DNA of 52,830 nucleotides from Skermanella stibiiresistens SB22 (GTDB taxonomy: Bacteria; Pseudomonadota; Alphaproteobacteria; Azospirillales; Azospirillaceae): the NCBI RefSeq assembly GCF_000576635.1, contig NZ_AVFL01000036.1, forward strand, positions 1-52,830, given 5' to 3'. This document shows, piece by piece, positions 50,072-52,830 of the stretch (its first letter is position 1; each line of letters starts with the position of its first letter). The notes below the pieces were generated by a model, which saw only the letters and a list, made by a program, of their open reading frames with translations, had not been told where the DNA came from and did no database searches. A program made the translations under genes and the position numbers.

Positions 50072-50655
50072 TCCGGCGCGGCCCCTCGGACGGGGTCCCA
50101 GACAACGGGCGGCCCGATTTGGCGAGCGGTGATCCCGCCGAACGGAGGCGGGCGGTCCGCGCGCTGCCGCGCGATCCCGCCAGCGTGGCGGTGCTGATGG
50201 CGCTGCTGGGGACCGAGACCGACGCCGCCGTCCGCGAGGCGGTGTTCACCAGCTTGGCGGCGATCCCGGAGGCGGCGCCTTCGCTAGCCGGGCTGCTGCG
50301 GTCGCAGGATGCCGGCTTGAGGAACGGCGCCGTGGAGGCGTTGCAGGCGATGCCCGGCGCCGTGCTTCCGCTGCTGCCGGAGTTGCTGGCCGACCGTGAC
50401 GCCGATGTCCGCCTGCTGGCCGTCGAGATCACGCGCTGCCTGCCGGCGGACGACGCCACCGGGTCGCTGTGCGGACTGCTGGACCGCGAAACCGACGCCA
50501 ATGTCTGCGTCGCCGCCCTGGAGATCCTGGCGGAGGTCGGCACACCCGACGCGGCGCCGGCGATGCGGCGGCTGGCCGGACGCTTTCCCGGAGAGCCGAT
50601 CGTGCCCTTCGCGGTGAACGCCGCCATCAGGCGCGTCACCGGCGGACGGGCCTGA
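50062..50655 (+). CDS. HEAT-repeat protein of the chemotaxis operon
   Basis: This is a 197-residue protein; ATG 50062 overlaps the cheB end by 10 bp. Several HEAT-like helical repeats run through the chain (DPAERRRAVRALPRDPASVA, TDAAVREAVFTSLAAIPEAA, DADVRLLAVEITRCL). HEAT arrays bind other proteins. Its place between cheB and cheR suggests a pathway-specific adaptor; it is not part of classical enterobacterial chemotaxis. Confidence 0.82.
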   Translation: MPLIRRGPSDGVPDNGRPDLASGDPAERRRAVRALPRDPASVAVLMALLGTETDAAVREAVFTSLAAIPEAAPSLAGLLRSQDAGLRNGAVEALQAMPGAVLPLLPELLADRDADVRLLAVEITRCLPADDATGSLCGLLDRETDANVCVAALEILAEVGTPDAAPAMRRLAGRFPGEPIVPFAVNAAIRRVTGGRA

Positions 50656-50659
50656 CGCG

Positions 50660-51538
50660 ATGGCCAGCGTCAACCCGACGGAACCGCTGGTGGCCTCGGA
50701 CATCCGGATCACCGACCCGGAGTTCCGGCGGTTTTGCGACTTCTTCTACCGGCGAACCGGGATCGTCTTCGGCGACACGCAGCGGGTCTATGTCGACCGG
50801 CGGCTGGCCGACTGCATCGTGGCCGCGGGATCGCGCGGCTTCGCGGAGCATTTCGCCCGGCTGCTGGTGGAGCCGCGCGAGATGGAGCGGCTGATCTCGC
50901 TGTTCACGGTCAACGAGACCTATTTCTACCGCGAGGAATACCAGCTGCGCTGCCTGACCTCGACCCTGCTTGACGGGATCGTGGCGCGGAAGCGGATCGG
51001 CCAGCCGGTGCGGCTGTGGTCGATGCCCTGCTCGACCGGCGAGGAGCCCTACTCCATCGCGATCTGGCTGCTGGAGAATTGGGCCGAGGTCGATCGCTGG
51101 GACATCGAGATCATCGGGTCCGACATCGACACCAAGGTGCTGGAGGCCGCCGAGGCGGGGGAGTATTCGGAACGGGCGCTGATGCGGCTGCCGCGCCCCT
51201 TGGTCGATAAGTACTTCACCCGGATCGGCGACAAACGCTACAGGATCGACGAGGGCTTGCGCGGCTCGGTCCAGTTCAGCCGGGTCAACGTGATCGATCA
51301 GGCGGAGATGGCGCGGTGGCGCGGCATCGACGTGGTGTTCTGCCGCAACATGCTGATCTACTTCGACGAGGTGTCGCGGCGGACGGCGGCGGGCAACCTC
51401 TACGACAGCCTGGCGCCGGGCGGCTACATCTGCCTGGGGCACACCGAATCCATGAGCAGGATCTCGCCTCTGTTCGAGGTCCGCCGGTTCCCCGACGCCA
51501 TCGTGTACCAGAAACCCGAGGAGGGCGGCCATGCGTGA
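50660..51538 (+). CDS. cheR: CheR chemotaxis methyltransferase
   Basis: This is a 292-residue protein starting at ATG 50660. N-terminal helical domain, then the SAM-binding motif RLWSMPCSTGEEPYSIA, the IEIIGSDIDTKVLEAA strand-helix, and the NVIDQAEM...VVFCRNMLIYFD region with GGYICLGHTES at the end. It methylates receptor glutamates using S-adenosylmethionine. It overlaps cheY by 8 bp. Confidence 0.96.
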   Translation: MASVNPTEPLVASDIRITDPEFRRFCDFFYRRTGIVFGDTQRVYVDRRLADCIVAAGSRGFAEHFARLLVEPREMERLISLFTVNETYFYREEYQLRCLTSTLLDGIVARKRIGQPVRLWSMPCSTGEEPYSIAIWLLENWAEVDRWDIEIIGSDIDTKVLEAAEAGEYSERALMRLPRPLVDKYFTRIGDKRYRIDEGLRGSVQFSRVNVIDQAEMARWRGIDVVFCRNMLIYFDEVSRRTAAGNLYDSLAPGGYICLGHTESMSRISPLFEVRRFPDAIVYQKPEEGGHA

Positions 51539-51938
51539 CGGGCCAGCATCCGCGCGAGTCTTGGTGGTGGACGACGGCAGCCTGATCCGCCTGTACTACC
51601 GCGAGGCGCTTGAGGCGGCCGGGTTCGAGGTCGCCGAGGCGATCAATGGCATCGAGGCGCTGGAGAAGGTGCTGACCGACCGGTTCGACCTGCTGATCGT
51701 CGACATCAACATGCCGAAGATGGACGGCGTGTCTTTCCTGCGGACCCTGCGGGCGCGCGACGGCGAAGCGGGCGCCATCCCCGCCCTGGTGATCTCCAGC
51801 GAGGCGGGCGAGCAGGACGCGCGCGACGCGCGCGCGGCGGGGGCGAACTATTACCTGGTCAAGCCGGTGGCGGCGGCGGACCTGACGCTCCATGTCGCCG
51901 TGCTGACGGGAACCCCTTCCGGCGGGGCGCTGGCATGA
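51531..51938 (+). CDS. CheY-like response regulator
   Basis: This is a 135-residue stand-alone receiver starting at ATG 51531. Acidic pair Asp14/Asp15 (VLVVDDGSLI), phospho-acceptor Asp58 (LIVDINMPKMDG), conserved Lys in YYLVKPV. There is no output domain. Depending on the pathway it may bind the motor, act as phosphate sink, or control another system. Coupled to cheA (ATGA). Confidence 0.93.
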   Translation: MRDGPASARVLVVDDGSLIRLYYREALEAAGFEVAEAINGIEALEKVLTDRFDLLIVDINMPKMDGVSFLRTLRARDGEAGAIPALVISSEAGEQDARDARAAGANYYLVKPVAAADLTLHVAVLTGTPSGGALA

Positions 51939-52830
51939 ACGCGCTGCTGGAGCAGTTCCTGCTGGAGGGCCGCGACCTGATCCAGCAGGCGACCCGCGAC
52001 TTGATCGCACTGGAGCGGACGCCATCCCATGACACGCTGCTGACCGAGGTGTTCCGCGCCTTCCACACGCTGAAGGGGTCTTCGGGCGTGTTCGACGTCC
52101 GGCCGATGACGCGGGTGCTGCACGCGGCGGAGGAGGTGCTGGAGAACGCCCGCGCCGGGACGGCGGCGATCGACGGCGGCCTGACCGACGCGCTGCTGGA
52201 GACGCTGGACCAGACGGCGCGCTGGCTGGACGCGCTGGAAATGGGCGACGGCTTGGACGACGGTGCCGACGCCGTGGCGACGGGGCTGGTCCAGCGGTTG
52301 CGGGGCGTGGAGGCCAAGGGCGCCGACGTGGGGACGCGGGACGAGGACGATCCCGACGCCTTCACCGAAGCGGAGCGGCGGAAGGGATTCGAGGCGCTGA
52401 AGGGGCTGCCGGCCGGGGCCGGCCTGTTCCGGATCACCTATCTGCCGGACCGCAACTGCTTCTTCGCCGGCGAGGACCCGCTGAAGCTGGTACGTCGGCT
52501 GGATGGGTTGGTGGCGCTGCGGATCCAGCCGCGCGAGGCGTGGCCCGCCGCCGAGGCGCTGGACCCCTTTGTCTGCGCCCTGAGGATCGACGCGCTGGCG
52601 GTTGGGGAGGAATCGGTGGTGCGGCAGCCGTTCCGGCTGGTCACCGATCAGGTGCGGATCGGCGCCGTGGAGGCGGAATCCCTGGCGCCGCCAGAAGCCG
52701 CCGATATCGTCGGCTCCGTGCTGGACGAACAGCGGCGGCTGCTGGCGGACGGCGGCGTGGCGGCGGGTGAGGTCGCGGGGCGCTGGGGTTCCGCGGCGGC
52801 GGCCGCCGCGAACGCGCTACGCCACGAGGG
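51935..52830 (+). CDS. cheA: CheA histidine kinase, N-terminal part (cut by window end)
   Basis: Starts at ATG 51935 and is open to the window end. Residues 1-115 are an Hpt domain with the phosphorylated His44 (RAFHTLKGSSGVF). A linker with CheY/B-binding-like segment follows (GLFRITYLPDRNCFFAGEDP). Dimerisation, ATPase and CheW-like domains must lie downstream of the window. Confidence 0.92.
   Translation, partial: MNALLEQFLLEGRDLIQQATRDLIALERTPSHDTLLTEVFRAFHTLKGSSGVFDVRPMTRVLHAAEEVLENARAGTAAIDGGLTDALLETLDQTARWLDALEMGDGLDDGADAVATGLVQRLRGVEAKGADVGTRDEDDPDAFTEAERRKGFEALKGLPAGAGLFRITYLPDRNCFFAGEDPLKLVRRLDGLVALRIQPREAWPAAEALDPFVCALRIDALAVGEESVVRQPFRLVTDQVRIGAVEAESLAPPEAADIVGSVLDEQRRLLADGGVAAGEVAGRWGSAAAAAANALRHE

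Noticed and set aside
1-52830. CRISPR arrays, rRNA genes, complete insertion sequences
   Set aside because: No regularly spaced identical repeats with unique spacers, no rRNA-like conserved stretches and no transposase gene were seen.

Overview
The window is very GC-rich and codes densely on both strands. It looks like an alphaproteobacterial chromosome carrying an almost complete lambda-like (siphovirus-type) prophage. Rhodospirillales/Azospirillum-like is my best guess for the host. It rests on protein style and on the chemotaxis operon layout, not on a marker gene.

Layout. (1) 1-1153: the 3' part of a TPR-repeat gene built from nearly identical 138-bp DNA units, translationally coupled to a small helical protein with a Gly/Asn/Gln-rich tail. 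I cannot tell whether this pair is host DNA or prophage cargo. (2) 1160-5994, minus strand: a secreted SNase-like nuclease interrupted by an in-frame amber codon, a tyrosine integrase, an excisionase-like wHTH, a large XRE-ParB protein without ParA, a LexA-type DNA-binding domain without protease, and a small orphan. (3) 5995-8126: the immunity region. It has an S24-type repressor, a small Cro-like regulator, a WYL/TerB-like gene and five copies of an 18-bp CGTAGGAT-NN-ATCCTACG operator. (4) 8581-15732, plus strand: a CII-like regulator, two Toprim-like proteins (one fused to a prim-pol primase), a D5/P4-type SF3 helicase, and next to it an iteron cluster of eleven ACCCTC/GAGGGT boxes that is a likely replication origin. 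(5) 16073-41512, plus strand: terminase, gpW, portal, S49 protease, decoration and capsid proteins, a lysin with membrane tail, head-tail and tail genes, tail chaperones with a dnaX-like -1 frameshift site, tape measure, tail-tip protein J and two tail fibres sharing an N-terminal domain. A superinfection-immunity gene lies antisense in the tail operon. (6) 41530-41675: the right attachment end, with tandem 11-bp repeats, the 3' part of a tRNA-Met-like gene and a 16-bp-stem hairpin.

Right of the prophage is host DNA: a Sel1/trypsin-like secreted protease, two small exported proteins, a 67-bp MITE-like hairpin, and from 45430 a chemotaxis operon. The operon encodes a soluble receptor with two signalling tips, a triple-CheW protein, CheB, a HEAT-repeat protein, CheR, CheY and a CheA cut by the window edge.

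The strongest unexplained signal is a 13-15-bp palindrome, GCGAACG-S-CGTTCGC. I found eleven copies spread over 38 kb of the prophage, inside and between genes, and none in the 11 kb of host DNA to the right. The half-site CGAAC/GTTCG resembles a LexA-type half-site. Candidate binders in the same element are the LexA-DBD-only protein and the orphan ParB. This could be a stoperator-like or dispersed-centromere system. All coordinates and matches were read by eye from the sequence; no database search was possible.
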